A stretch of DNA of 64,000 bases. Origin: Rhabdornis inornatus (taxonomy: Eukaryota; Chordata; Aves; Passeriformes; Rhabdornithidae). The notes under the pieces were generated by a model. It saw nothing but the letters and a program-made list of their open reading frames with translations, made no database searches and had not been told where the DNA came from. Positions 22,425 to 34,280 of this stretch are shown piece after piece. The stretch lies in assembly GCA_013397075.1 (NCBI GenBank), contig VWZS01004373.1:310001-374000 (forward strand), read 5' to 3'. The position numbers were made by a program, and so were the translations under genes. How positions within the stretch are numbered: position 1 is the first letter of the stretch; each line of letters opens with the position of its first letter.

Positions 22425-22563
22425 CCTTAGTGACTTCCACATCTTTTCTATTTCCAGCCAGAGTACTGTAGATCTTTCTAATGAGCTCCATGTTGTTAAG
22501 GAGAGAATTAAATCCATTAAAATAGGAAAAGCTGACCTGATGGGAAGTGGTACCTCCAGCAGC
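22425..22563 (-). CDS. SLC25A13: SLC25A13 exon 7 (residues 206-252)
   Basis: A 139-bp exon, phase 0 in and phase 1 out, reading AAGGTTSHQVSFSYFNGFNS, then LLNNMELIRKIYSTLAGNRK and DVEVTK. It encodes part of the EF-hand 5-6 region of the regulatory domain (non-Ca2+-binding hands in this family). The acceptor is tactctag. The donor gttggt is the weakest in the window, with T at +3 and G at +4, and a 12-base G-run lies about 90-100 bases downstream in the transcribed strand. 'AGTRKD' of human is AGNRKD here. Length equals the human exon. Confidence 0.96.
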
Positions 22564-24158
22564 CTAGAGTAGAGACAGTAAAAGAGGAAAAGAGAAAGGA
22601 GATTGTTACAAGACTAAAAAACCTTGAAATAAAAGTTTTCAAACAATATTCTTTTACAAGAATGACAGCAGCACAGGCTTGCTTTTTTAAAAAAAACCTT
22701 GCAAAATAAAGAAATTTAAACTATGAAAGATTCTTATGTTACTGAAACTAATCATGACCAGAATGTAAAACTTTCCCCACCCTACAAACCTAAACAAATA
22801 CATATGCAGGATTATAACAACATAACCAGTAGTAATTTTAAAAGTTCAAGTTTCAGTACTGCTTCAGTTGGAAATGTTTCATAAGTTGGCTTATTTCTAG
22901 TAATGAGGAAATCTACTTCTACATGTAAAGCATATTACTATATAGAAAATTTCAACAAAACCAAAACATATTCTGAAAAAGGTCAACTGAAACCTTCAAA
23001 TTCACAGGCATTTCAAGTCATGGAAAACCAGCAATAAGCTCTCAGGCTTATATCAGCAGTCAAACATAATGGGAACAATAAGGTTCAAACAGTTGCTCAT
23101 TTTCAAATGAGAACTGAGCCTAAACCTTTATTTTAAAGTGGTGTTGGGTCTGCACACAGAAAAATTTATTGGATAAATTTACTATTTAAATTATAAGATC
23201 AATGATCAAGGAAATTTCTGAAAAAAAATATGTATAAGCTTGCCAAAATTTAACTGACCTTGAGTGATAATCAAAAACCATATCTGATGTTTTATGACAG
23301 AGCATATGACCCAGGAAGGCTGGTAACAAGATTGTGAGGGAACCATGGAAGAAAGCACCACGTCTCACTGTTAGTCCCTAAATCTTCTGGCTATGCTTTT
23401 TCCTGCATGCATCTTCTAGTATTCTGGACAGAGTTTGTACTCTTCATGACTTCACACATCCCTCTGAAACTCTCCCTTGCAAGTCAAAGCAGAATAGACC
23501 TTCAAGCAGATCTTCAAACCTGAATATGGCCAAGGTTTGGATTACTTGGAATACGCTGCTACAAATTCCCAAAATTATAAACTGTGGTTAAAACCAAAGG
23601 TACCTCTTTTCTTTCTTCAGTAAAATTGCAGAATTGCAGTATTTAATCCAGTTTATGCACTCCAAACTGAGACAAAATATACAGTCAAGTGTAACAACTA
23701 TCAGTCAAGACACAGTGAATGCCCTTGGCTGATGTTCCAGTTCATACATTGTCCCATTGTCCATACATCGTACTTGGAAATTACACTCATGAGCTTAGAA
23801 TTTACATTACAAAGCAAGTTCTTTGAGGATGATGTCTTAAGTGGGATGTAATGGTGTTCAAAAATATTTGACACGGTTTACTATGATGGAATGGCTGGAA
23901 AAAAGGCAAACTCTACATCTGTAGGCCATTACTAAGGTCCATCTACATGCTTTGCCTTTTGTCTCTGGAAACCAAGAACATTGAGGATATATACTCATCA
24001 ATCAGGGTTAATTTTCATATGTGTAGATAATAATGACTGGATTTCAAAACATGCATCCTCAAGCTGGATTACACATCCTGTAGTGGTCAAGGTACACAAG
24101 AAAAGGAATCCCATATCTGTATCCCAGGTCTGCCAGCTGGGATACCAGAACTACTCAC
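22564..24158 (-). other. SLC25A13: SLC25A13 intron 6
   Basis: A 1,595-bp intron with gtgagt donor and tactctag acceptor. AT-rich; I see no mobile element or RNA gene in it. Confidence 0.9.
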
Positions 24159-24305
24159 AGCTACTAGACATTCTTCTACAAATGGTGTCAGCATGTGTGG
24201 CCGGATAGTGACCATAATGTCCCTGAAGTCCATAGCTGTGACTCTTCCAGACTGAGCATTGTCTCTCTGTACAAAGGCTTGTTTTGCATGTTCTAATTGT
24301 ATCTC
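24159..24305 (-). CDS. SLC25A13: SLC25A13 exon 6 (residues 157-205)
   Basis: A 147-bp exon with both ends phase 0, so it could be skipped without a frameshift. It reads EIQLEHAKQAFVQRDNAQSG, then RVTAMDFRDIMVTIRPHMLT and PFVEECLVA. It contains EF-hand 4 (RDNAQSGRVTAMDF) and the start of the next helical pair. 'AKQAFVQRDN' is citrin-like, whereas aralar has ARQAFALKDK. The acceptor is gttttcag and the donor gtgagt. The open frame runs on into both flanking introns, but the splice sites and the human exon length fix the boundaries. Confidence 0.97.
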
Positions 24306-27300
24306 CTGAAAACATACGGGGAAAAAAAAAGCAGTTAGGTTCAAAATAATCACTTTAACGGTTACATTTAATATAAGTAATGCAATCCTACAACACTCTC
24401 ATACCTAACAAAACATGACTACATGTAATCTAATTTTAACTGGCTGCTGCACGTACATTTTATGTAAATTTCAGCCTTTTCTATTTAGCCTTTTCTATGG
24501 TCTCTATCACTGACCTCAGCACCTAGGACAACATCATGGTTTCTTTGCTGTCTGGACATCATGTCATGCCATTAATTTAACTGAGAAATGGAGAACACAT
24601 ACCAACATACCACTGCAAGTAATCTTCCACTCATGAACATTAAAGTTTTCCATGATGTGCATTATCCAGTTTATGTGTCACAGCAGGTCAAAATACTTTC
24701 TGTAAAAGCACTCACTATTCCCCAAACAAGAACAATGAAATCAGAGATTTCCATGTAGACACCTACTAATTTGGAAAGGATTCCCTTAAAGAGCATCCTC
24801 ATTTAAAACATAAAGTTATTTGTCTACAAAAGACAACAGCAGTTTAATTTAGAACTCCTTGTATCATGACTGATTAAAGATCAGTTCTCAGTATTTCAGT
24901 AGTAGTAACAGGCATAAACATTATCTGATACAGCCACCTGATAATCTCAATTTGTGATTCAAATGCACTACTGAGAGATACGAGAATTAAAAAGGTATAT
25001 AATCTTTCAAGTTGTATCTTTTCCTACTGTGACCTTCACCATTTCTTCTTAAATTACTGTTAGGCTACTTTCTTTTTTTTTTTTTTCATTTAAAAGGAAC
25101 AATCCTGCACAGATAGTAACTGGATATTGCATATGAATTTTTGTTCAGTTCTACATGTTTGTAAAAACAAGAGACACCTTTGGTGATGTAGTTAGAGTTC
25201 CCAGCTATATTTTATAGCTGAATGGAGGAACACAAATCATTGCCATATATTCCCTTTAACTTTCAAGGATTATAAAAACTTCTTCACTGGAAAAACAGTG
25301 CTTATTGTGAATACATATTCATAGTCAGTCATTAAGAAAATGGAGTCAGAGCAAAACTATGCCAGGACTACTGACCAAGTCTTGCAGTGGACCATGATAC
25401 TATCCAACTATTTCCATTATATTTCCAAATATGCACCTTAAAATACATACTAATCCAAGACTTGAGCTAGTCAAGAATCACCACCACGAAGTATTCACAG
25501 TAAGTATGATCTCCTGTAAGTCGGTATTTGTGTCACAGCAGCACTCAAGGAAATAAAGAGTGAAGGGCGAAAGGCAAATTCAGAGAAGGATCAGACCTAC
25601 TGCCAGAGGCCTGCAGATGCCATCCCTCCCTCCTTCTATTCACTCACTTCATGCTGCCACTCAAACCATGCTTGTCTTTTTATTTCAGCCTTCTGACTTC
25701 ACTAATTTTGGTCCTAATTTCTAATTACAGCACTGTACCCTGTATGATGAAAGTTTCCTAAAACGTTAGGCAGAGGGAGGAAAGGGGTAGGGGGAAAAGA
25801 CTGATCAATGTTTCACTCCAGAATTAATCTGAAATTTCTTCTTTTGATGGGAAATGCTGGTGGGGGTTATAATTCAAAGTGGTACAATTTCAGTGCAGCC
25901 ACATTTTCTTTACATTACAGACCCCTAAGCTGAAGTGTTACAATTCAGCAATAATACTCACTCTGGCTGGATGCACCCATGCAAGTTCTTACTTCACTCC
26001 AATTGAGACTATAATTTCAACAGAAATTCGGAAGGAAGCAATTTTGGAACGTTTATGGTGAGATGAGCACAGAAACACAAAAAGACTTCGTCAGCTCGAG
26101 ACAGGCAACTACTTGGGAGTAGTTGGGAGCTGCAGAGAGCTCTGCAGAGGTGTCAAGTATAATAAAGCTTGTATCCTAAATACGTATCACCTAGCAGGTA
26201 GCAATGTATGAACAAATGAACAAAAATGTTTGTCATTAAATGGAAGCACCACCAGAAAAAAAACTGTATTTAGCAGAAGGATTACGTGGGAAACAGTGAA
26301 TGTTGCTTTCTTCTCCTTCTCTCATTCCATTTATTTTAACCACTGAAACTGCTGGCAGTGTTTAGTTGGTAGAATCTAGCATTAAAATGCAGTAAAAAAC
26401 GGACACCACTTGCAGAAGCCCAATCTGTTCCTGTCTGTGTACACCCATCAGTGACCATCGGTGTGACCTTGGCTGACAGTGATGTCTTAGCCACAGAACA
26501 AAGCAGGGCTAGCGCTTCAAAGAGGTTCATCAAGGGCATGTTTCTTGTGGGCATGTTTCTTGTCATCACCCAGGTAACTGCAAAAAGGCTGCTAATACTA
26601 CAGTTAAGAACAAGCCAAAACACCCCATCCTCTCCTTGCTAAGGTGATTCTTTCTGATTTCCTTGGTAAACTGGAGCCCACTGGAGAGAATTATCCCACA
26701 TTTAAACACCTTGTCAAGGTCTTGGTGCTCCCATTTACCCATCTTCTTGTTAGCCAGAAAAGAGCCATTTAGCTGTAGACAGACAGCAAGACAAAACTGT
26801 GAATGGGATGATGTCAGTGTTTTGAAACTCCCTATTCACACCTCCTCCTTAGTTCAGAAACTAAGTTCCAGTTCAAAATGGCTTACACATACTGCACAGA
26901 GATAAAGAAGACTGACCTCAGAAAGGTACAGACTATTTAGGCTGTTATTTTGAGCAGTGCTAAACATTTTCCACTTATACCAGGAAGAAAGAAGCACAGG
27001 GATCTTCAGCCACATGACATTCCCAAACCACGACCATGGATGGCAGCAGTATGGCACACAAAAACACAGAGACAATTGCATAGTAACAAACTCAGAACTA
27101 AATTCCAGACAGACCTATAAAGTCTGTCTCAAACAAACCAGATATATGCCACTTTTCTAATCACTGCACAGTGCATATCAATGCAATAAACTCTTTAAAG
27201 TGTTTACTTCAAAAAAAAGGCTATACATTCCCTCAGCGTCCATGCCTGAAAGCTGAGATAACTCACAGCATAACTATGTTTCAAAATTAGTTCAGTAGCT

Positions 27301-30300
27301 ACTGGCAATTTATCATGAAATTCTTTATGAGATGTTTGCAACATGTTATGTATATGCAGCTAATATAAAAATATCACCTTAAAAATAAACTGAAAAACAG
27401 TAAAGCAAAACTGTAGTCTCCAGAGATGCTGACTTGCAATAATTTTGTTATTTTATTTATATTCATGAATTTTATTTCAGTCCCACATTATTTTACCTAG
27501 ACAGTCTAAGGTTTAAAGAAATACAATCCTCATTACTTTGCAATACAAATTACACATCCTAAAGAACTTTCTCCAACTAGACTTTCTGTAAACTTAGATA
27601 GACATAGAAAACAAGCATCTTCCTTGATGCTGGAAGTCCAGAATTCCCCCAGGTAGCCTAAGACTTTGTGAAAAATTAATTTGTACATCATGGCACCAGA
27701 ATTCTAATGAAATTATTTCCTATCTAGAGAATTTACCTCAGCTTTCACTTACAGCTCATTAAAAGCTTCTTTACCTTCCACTTAGACAGAAATTTATGTT
27801 TGCATTCCATCCCAATGGATCTACAAGTCATCAGATACAACACAGTCTTTGCCACTGGAGTAGATCCCAAGGTTCAATTATAAGAGAGTACTACTTCCTC
27901 AACTAATATTCTGGGCATAAATAAATTCCCAGACAATGCAGAAACGCTTTTACCAGGCCCACATATAAGCATATGTTAAAATTCATTGTGTAGAATAGAT
28001 TTTACATGCTGAGAAAGGGGCTGATGTTGCTCTTCATAAGGCAGACTTGCCACTTAAGTGATGATGGAACATGACCAAATCCAAACACATACATGGATAT
28101 ATACATAGATAGATGAGCTAATTTTAAGCTAGCAAATGAGTAGGGTAAAACAACATACCTTGAGCTCTAGGCTGATGCAAATAGATTGTTAACTGTATTA
28201 GAGCCAAGGAGTTTGGAGGTTATACTTTCAGGCATCTCTGTTATTGCAGACAGAAAAAGTGCTGGCAGGATACAAATATTCAGAATCTCATATAAACACT
28301 TCATATTTAAAGCCACAAGAGATCTATCTTGTGCATGGATAAAATATACTAATGTTATTTTCCAACTACCTTGAGCTTTGCCAGAAGTGATGATTAGTCC
28401 AAATGCTGCAACAGATAATGATCATGGAACAAGTTTATGTGATATAATAGGACCCAATGTAAAGGAATTTTAATCTAGCTAGATTATTCCATTAAAAGTT
28501 GCAAATTGCATTGTACTTACTTACAGTACCTGAAGCGCCTTAGAGAACCATCTGGTCCACGTTAAGTGCAATGTAAAGTGCATTCACACATCAGGAATGC
28601 AGAAAGGTAATTTGGTATCCACTGTGGTCTCCTGCTGTCTAAGGTCCAAGGTCTAGACATCAGACCAAAAAGACTGACTCATGCACAGGCAGAATGTCAG
28701 AAGGAAAGGCTGAGTACCAAAGGTTACAGAGCTTAAAGGAAGATTTCCATGCCTGTGAACAGTAACTCTCCACTCTGTGCTGAGAGCCATTTCTGTGCTC
28801 AAACTTCAGCACCTGTAATACAATGCTGCAAGGCAAGAATCAGCAGGGAAACTTATGTGATTCAAGGATTTACAAGAAAGTGGGTAAACAGATGTACCCA
28901 ATTACTCTGACTGACTGTGACTGATGGAACATCCTAATAGATTGTACTGATAATAGGCAGCTTCAGCAGTCTTAGGACAATTAATTTATTTGAAAATCCT
29001 TGCTGCCTGCACCAATGCTGAAAGCATCTTTATTAGCAGCATTAGAACTTTTCCTGAGTGCATCTCACCTCTCCAGAGACACCCAGAATTGTCATCCTTA
29101 TTCTCCTGGTTTATGCTCCTCCTCCCATGTTTCTGACCTATATAGATCATCACCAAAAAGGCTGGCTGGTTCATTAGGACCACTGACATTTTCCATCACA
29201 ATCAATTATCCCCACAGTATCATCCCATCCAAGAAGAGTCCTCTTTCAGATAAGAGGAATATCTCTCCACAAGATGAGAAAGCCTAATAGAGAGGACTAA
29301 TCTCCAAAGTTAGAAAACTCCCATCTCAGTGCTTGCTTTTCCTAATTCAAGTAAAAAACACAAAAGAACCCAAAGAAAGAACTCAAATATTCCAAATACC
29401 CAGGCTTAACATTACAAGCTCTTTTAGGTACATGACTCTAACCTCTCTTAGCCTCTCTCAACAACCGTCATACACACACACCCCCTTTTTTTTTCTTTTT
29501 TCTCTTTTTTTTTTGTAACAGTGAGAAAGTGTAGTATTTTTATTCTGAGTTTTTCCACAGGATTTCCTCAGATCTCTAAGCAAACAGAGAGATGAGGCAA
29601 ACAGGACTGGTGCTTTGTTAAAATTGTGACTTTAAACCACCAATATCAGGATACATTTCCAAGGCTTATTCTGTAGTTGGAAGGAGATACCAGAACACAT
29701 TGCCAGAGGCATTTTTTCCTAATCAAGTAGCACATTTGCTTTTTCATTCAAAAGAGGTTCTGATTCCTATTTCTGTCACAAAACTGGTTTATGTCTTAGC
29801 TACTTAGGAGTTACAATAGTCAATACAAAGCCCAAGGGAATATAATTTAATCATGTGATACCTGACGTCCTCTTCATACAAAGTTAATTAGGCTCTGTTC
29901 TACAAAGTCAATTTGAAACATTTGTCTCAATAGCATTATCTTAATTATTCCTCATCAAAATGATACCACCTCCTACTGTGAACTAACATACTTGTGTAAA
30001 CAAGAAAAAAAGAAACCTTGCAGTCTTGAAGCAGGTTCCCATTTTAAAACTCTCTAGTGTAAATACTAATACAGGCATTAAGTATTCAGGAGGAATACAA
30101 ATAAGAAACTCACGTGCTTCACCTCTTTTCCTACTGAAGACTATTTTTAACAGTACTGCTGAAATACAGATAATCGGTTTATTATTTTATTAGCGTAATA
30201 TTTTACTTCCTGTAACAAAGTACCCAGAAGTATGAATAGCCAAGAATTTCTTGCAAAGAGTAGAATTTTATTCTTTATATGATACAAGCAAATTTTCTCT

Positions 30301-30839
30301 CTCTAGGACAAGCTTAATTCAAAAAAGACCAAAAGTAAAGTGTGTGGAAACAGCTTGTAACAAATATTACTGGGTATCAACTCTGAATTAAACATATGTT
30401 TGGTAAACATGCTGTTTACAGACAGAAGTACTTCTTAATACAAGTCTGGCAAGTGGAATCCAAAATGCTCAATACTGTTATTTAACATTCTTTGACTTGT
30501 ATATTTAAAAATACAGGAGATTTTCCGACATCAAAGTCTAGGTTTTTAATTTCACATCTAAGTCTACACAACCCTGTAGAAAAAAATCACCTTCTGCATA
30601 AAGGTGCAAAAGCAAAGGAAAAAAAAAAACAAAAAAATAGCTAGCCTGAATCAGCAGTTTTACCAATAGCACATCCTATTTATCAACATATTATACAACT
30701 CTAGCACTCTGACTGTAAAAGCCTACACTTGGTATATGTTTCAACTTTGCTACCAGCATGGTATTTGGCAAGTTTGCAAATACTTTGATTCTTGCATCCT
30801 TCTTATTACTCTTGAGAAATCATACTGTATTAGACCCAC
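24306..30839 (-). other. SLC25A13: SLC25A13 intron 5
   Basis: A 6,534-bp intron with gtgggt donor and gttttcag acceptor. It holds a 14-base T-run (25073-25086), a perfect 15-bp tandem duplication (26534-26563) inside an unidentified, less AT-rich block, and a T-rich tract near 29485-29514. No CR1 was recognised. Scattered short open frames have no recognisable homology. Confidence 0.88.
26534..26563. repeat. 15-bp perfect tandem duplication
   Basis: The unit gggcatgtttcttgt occurs twice with no gap. It sits in a block (about 26336-26642) that is open on both strands: 95 codons on minus and 63 on plus. As 15 is a multiple of three, the duplication keeps the frame and gives a repeated five-residue unit (TRNMP) on the minus strand. 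The block itself is not identified. Confidence 0.9.
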
Positions 30840-30979
30840 CAGTAAAAACTGAGTGAACTCTGGGTATGTTAGGTGTCTTTTTCTGTCCTTTCCAAAATGC
30901 AGCTGTACAAACTCTGAATTCCAGTTGAAAGGAATGTGCTGATGAATCGTGGTCTGGCCAAAAACTTGTTTAGCATCCT
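30840..30979 (-). CDS. SLC25A13: SLC25A13 exon 5 (residues 110-156)
   Basis: A 140-bp exon, phase 1 in and phase 0 out, reading EDAKQVFGQTTIHQHIPFNW, then NSEFVQLHFGKDRKRHLTYP and EFTQFLL. This segment separates the two paralogues: citrin has TTIHQHIPFNW and VQLHFGK, while aralar has a different pattern (TIIHHHIPFNW, IRLHFGH). The citrin form is seen. It encodes part of EF-hands 3-4 and the dimer-forming middle of the regulatory domain. The acceptor is cttcccag; the donor gtgggt is somewhat weaker than consensus. The frame happens to stay open past the donor, so an open-frame scan alone would overrun the exon. Confidence 0.97.
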
Positions 30980-31842
30980 CTGGGAAGAAAAGAAAAATGC
31001 TCATTTAGTAATAAAATAAAATAACAATAGAGACAAACATATAAACAAATAGGATATTTTGTAACAGAAAAGCAATCCTGCTCATATAAATTAGTAACAT
31101 ATTGTACAGCAAACCTAATGCTTTTTGTTCACCCAAATCATCACCCTCACAAATAGTTTCTGAAAAATATTCTTGTGAAGTTTTATACCCACAGCATTTA
31201 ATTAAAAGAAACTCAGATATTTCAAGTTTCAAATTCAAACAAGGAAAAATTAAAATTAAAACACAATTTACAAGAAGATGACTAAAGCTAACTGATTTTC
31301 AGCAAAATCTTTTCAAGGTGCTAACAATGAAAGTTTTGTGTCACTATAATTCAGGCTTTTGAATTTTTCCCAGAGTTCTCCACATTCAAACAAATCAACT
31401 ATAAAAACACCATTATTTCAAGATCCTCTCTTCTGGAGTTACTCACAGAGCAGTGACAAGCAGGACACGGGATGGGGGGAGACATGGCAGGCAGGAATAA
31501 AAACTTGTCACCAGCACTATGCAGCATTTAAGCCTAAACCTCTTCTACAAGGAGGGGGGCAGCATGACAAGTATGATCACACCTAAATACAAGCTTCATA
31601 TTTAGTAGTCACAACTGGGCAACAATTTACTACACACTTGGCAGACTGGTAATGCACAGCAGTTTCCATGTAGAAGCAACTACTTGATACACAATCCGTA
31701 GTAAGGACCACGTGTTTCTGCAACTAGACAGCATATACTGTAAGTAATGAAAACAGCAATGAGATCTGAGCAAGCACTTGTCTCAAAGGACAGAACCCAC
31801 TTCAATACGATAGTTTCGTCTCAGCCAAAAATATAGGGCAAA

Positions 31843-32420
31843 GATATCCTCTGAAGACAAGCTCAAGGCTAGAGGTTCCCAGCTGCTATATGCCTTCCTA
31901 ATTGCTGTACGACTCTTCCAGCAACTCAAGCCAAGAGCCAGTTCTGGTCTCCTGCGAGTTCCTATGAGCATAGAGATGGTTCCCAGGAGCCACTCCCTAC
32001 CCACAGGCTGGGCCAGGAGCTGGTCTGCTCCTTCACGCCTTGTGGAAGAAAGACCAGGAGCCCAAACCACGAGCTCCTGTCTGTCTCTGTGAGCAGCAGA
32101 GCTGTAAGCCGGTTCCCAAGCACGGCTGGTGCCTGGGGTTGAGGAAATCAGCACAGCTTAGTGCTTGCCTGTGTTCAGAACAAGCTGGGAGTCATCCCAC
32201 TGGAACCAGCTTCTGCCTGCCAGGCAGGACTGGGAGCCGCCTTCCAGCTCATTCCAGTGCTTGTGGCAAAGGTGGGAGCTGACTCCTTGGGGTGATGAGG
32301 TCCTGTCTCCTGTGCATGTTGAGTTCCAGCTTCTGGTTCAGTCCATGCCAGGCAGGCACAGCAGCTCTGTTGACTTGGGGAAATCAAACCAGAGTGGAAT
32401 CCCCTCTTTTAGGCACGGAA
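31843..32420. other. GC-rich island with recurring short motifs, unidentified
   Basis: This stretch is clearly richer in G and C than its surroundings and contains overlapping open frames on both strands. The octamer ggttccca recurs at 31874, 31978 and 32111, and variants of gagct/agctc recur throughout, as in a decayed minisatellite or a repeat-rich retrocopy. About 75 bp beyond its right edge, the plus strand has AATAAA (32495-32500) followed by an A9 tract. No protein, LTR or RNA family is recognised. It could be an old retroposed transcript, an LTR fragment, or a GC-rich regulatory or minisatellite region. Confidence 0.5.
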
Positions 32421-32493
32421 GCAGGAAAAAATGAGAGCGAAGTGGCACAGCTGATAGACAGGAAGATGTCAGGAAGAGCCAAAGTAAATGAAG

Positions 32494-32514
32494 AATAAAG
32501 ACATAAAAAAAAAC
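32494..32514 (+). other. AATAAA followed by A-tract (retroposition-like 3' end)
   Basis: AATAAA is followed after five bases (gacat) by nine A, the layout left by reverse-transcribed polyadenylated RNA. It lies just right of the GC-rich island. I did not find a convincing flanking target-site duplication, and such A-rich words are common in this AT-rich intron, so this is only a hint. Confidence 0.3.
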
Positions 32515-33677
32515 CAGTCACAAAGAGATGAAAGGGGCAGGTGTCCTGCTGCACTGATCCAAAAGCCCTGCAGATGGTATTACCCACAAGAATAGCTTGT
32601 TCTAAAGCAAGAAGGCTTCACAGAGAGCTGAAATGAAACTGGAGACCTCTTCCCATCTCACAACCCAGTCTGTAGTTTCAGCTTTAAAAACACAGCACCC
32701 ACTGATCCCAGGAAATCAGTGGTGAAAGAGCAAGTTGGATTTAACTTGCAAACAGAAAGACTAACCCCAGTTAACCTCAAATTCATAAAATTCATAACTC
32801 CAAGTCCTAATGTCCTATGAGAATTTTCTCCAAGCAAAGTCAATGCCCCCAGGAAAGCCCCATTGTTCATTCATGTCTTAAGCTTCATCACAGCCAGCTT
32901 GGATCTTGTCTGCCAGCATTCTCCAGGAGCAAAATTCCGCTCTCAAGGCAGTGGGAGAGAAAGTCTATTGGTTCAGGGTGAGGTTCTATCCCTCTACTTG
33001 AAATCTTTCATTTAGGGTGCTTCCTACTGACACAGCTCAAGGCACCTTGCCACATATCACTGGAGATCACATTTACAAAGCTCCTGCTTTCTGCGAGACT
33101 TTCTTCAAAGAAGGCAACCAGCATGAAAAAGTCAGCCTGCTTTGCCTGCATACAAGAGGAAATAAAGGTTGTCTCTTTTTGGCAGTGACCACTGCTTTTC
33201 CAGAGAAATAAAGACATTCACAGAGAAATCAGATGTTCATCTGCCTCCTCCTTCCCTCTCATCCCACCTCCAGAATTTCCCCAGAGCAAGCCACCAATAC
33301 TGTGTGGATGAAATTAGGAATTAATCATCATTTACTAAAAGCTATGTTTGTCTGGACTCCAAACTTGCCTTTGTCAGAGAAAAAAGGTGCATTCTTACCC
33401 GATGCAAGGTAAGAGATAGCAGAAACTTAGCTAGTATAAAATGAGTCTCAAATTTGTTTTGATGGGGCAAGGGTCCACACAACTCTTACTTTAAATTGTT
33501 AACATATGAAAGCTGCGGTTTCCTTTGAATATGTCCCTGTAATTTTATTTTAATTTATTATCATACATTAGCCACCTTGAAGGAACAATGTACCTTGCTC
33601 CCCCAGCTCTGTGTCCTGTAAACTCTCCTTGGCTGGAGCCCAAAATTAAAATTCCATCTCAAGAAAATGAAACACAC

Positions 33678-34280
33678 AATCATAGAATGGTTTGGGTTGA
33701 AAGAGACCTTAAAGATCATCTAGCTTCAGCCGCCCTGCCATGGGCAGGGACACCCTTCACTAGGCCACGTTTTTCAAAGCCTCATCCAACCTGGGCTTGA
33801 ACAATTCTAGGGATGGGGCATCCACAACTTCTCTAGGCAGCCTGTTACAATGTCTCACCACCCTCACAGTAAAGAATTTCTCCCATATATCTAACCTAAA
33901 ACCTACTCTCTTTCGGTTTAAAACCATTTCCCCTTGTTCTATATTGTAGGACCCATTTAGGTACTGGAAGGCTACAATTAGGTCACCCCAAAGCCTTCTC
34001 TTCTTCAGGCTGAACAATCCCAATTCTCTCCAGTTTTCATCAGAGGACAGGTGCCCTATCCCTTTAATCATGGATTTCCTCCTCTGGACTTGCTCCAACA
34101 GGTCCACATCCTTCCTGTGCTGGAGACCCCAGGGCTGGAAGCAGTGTTCCAGGTGAGGTCTCAGCAGAACACAGCAGAGGGGCAGAATCTCCTCCCTCAC
34201 CCTAATGGCCATGCTGCTTTTGATGCAGCCCAGGACACATTTGGCTTTCTGGGCTGCAAGGGCACATTACCAAGACATGT
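33678..34280 (-). mobile_element. CR1 LINE fragment A, 5'-truncated
   Basis: A CR1 non-LTR retrotransposon fragment on the minus strand. Its 3' end (33678, octamer-like ATTCTATGATT next to the gggttgaaagagacctt block) points left. A 150-codon open frame (33760-34212) reads the C-terminal end of the CR1 ORF2 protein: LLRPHLEHCFQPW, ELGLFSLKKRRLWGDLI, RVVRHCNRLPREVVDAPSLE. The endonuclease and reverse transcriptase cores are missing through 5' truncation, the usual fate of CR1 copies. The open 150 codons suggest a fairly young or little-decayed copy. The left end is firm; the right end is estimated to about 20 bp. Confidence 0.93.

Noticed and set aside
31783..32154. 123-codon minus-strand frame in the GC-rich island
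   Set aside because: Overlapping frames are open on the other strand too, which reflects base composition; reported as an unexplained island instead of a gene.
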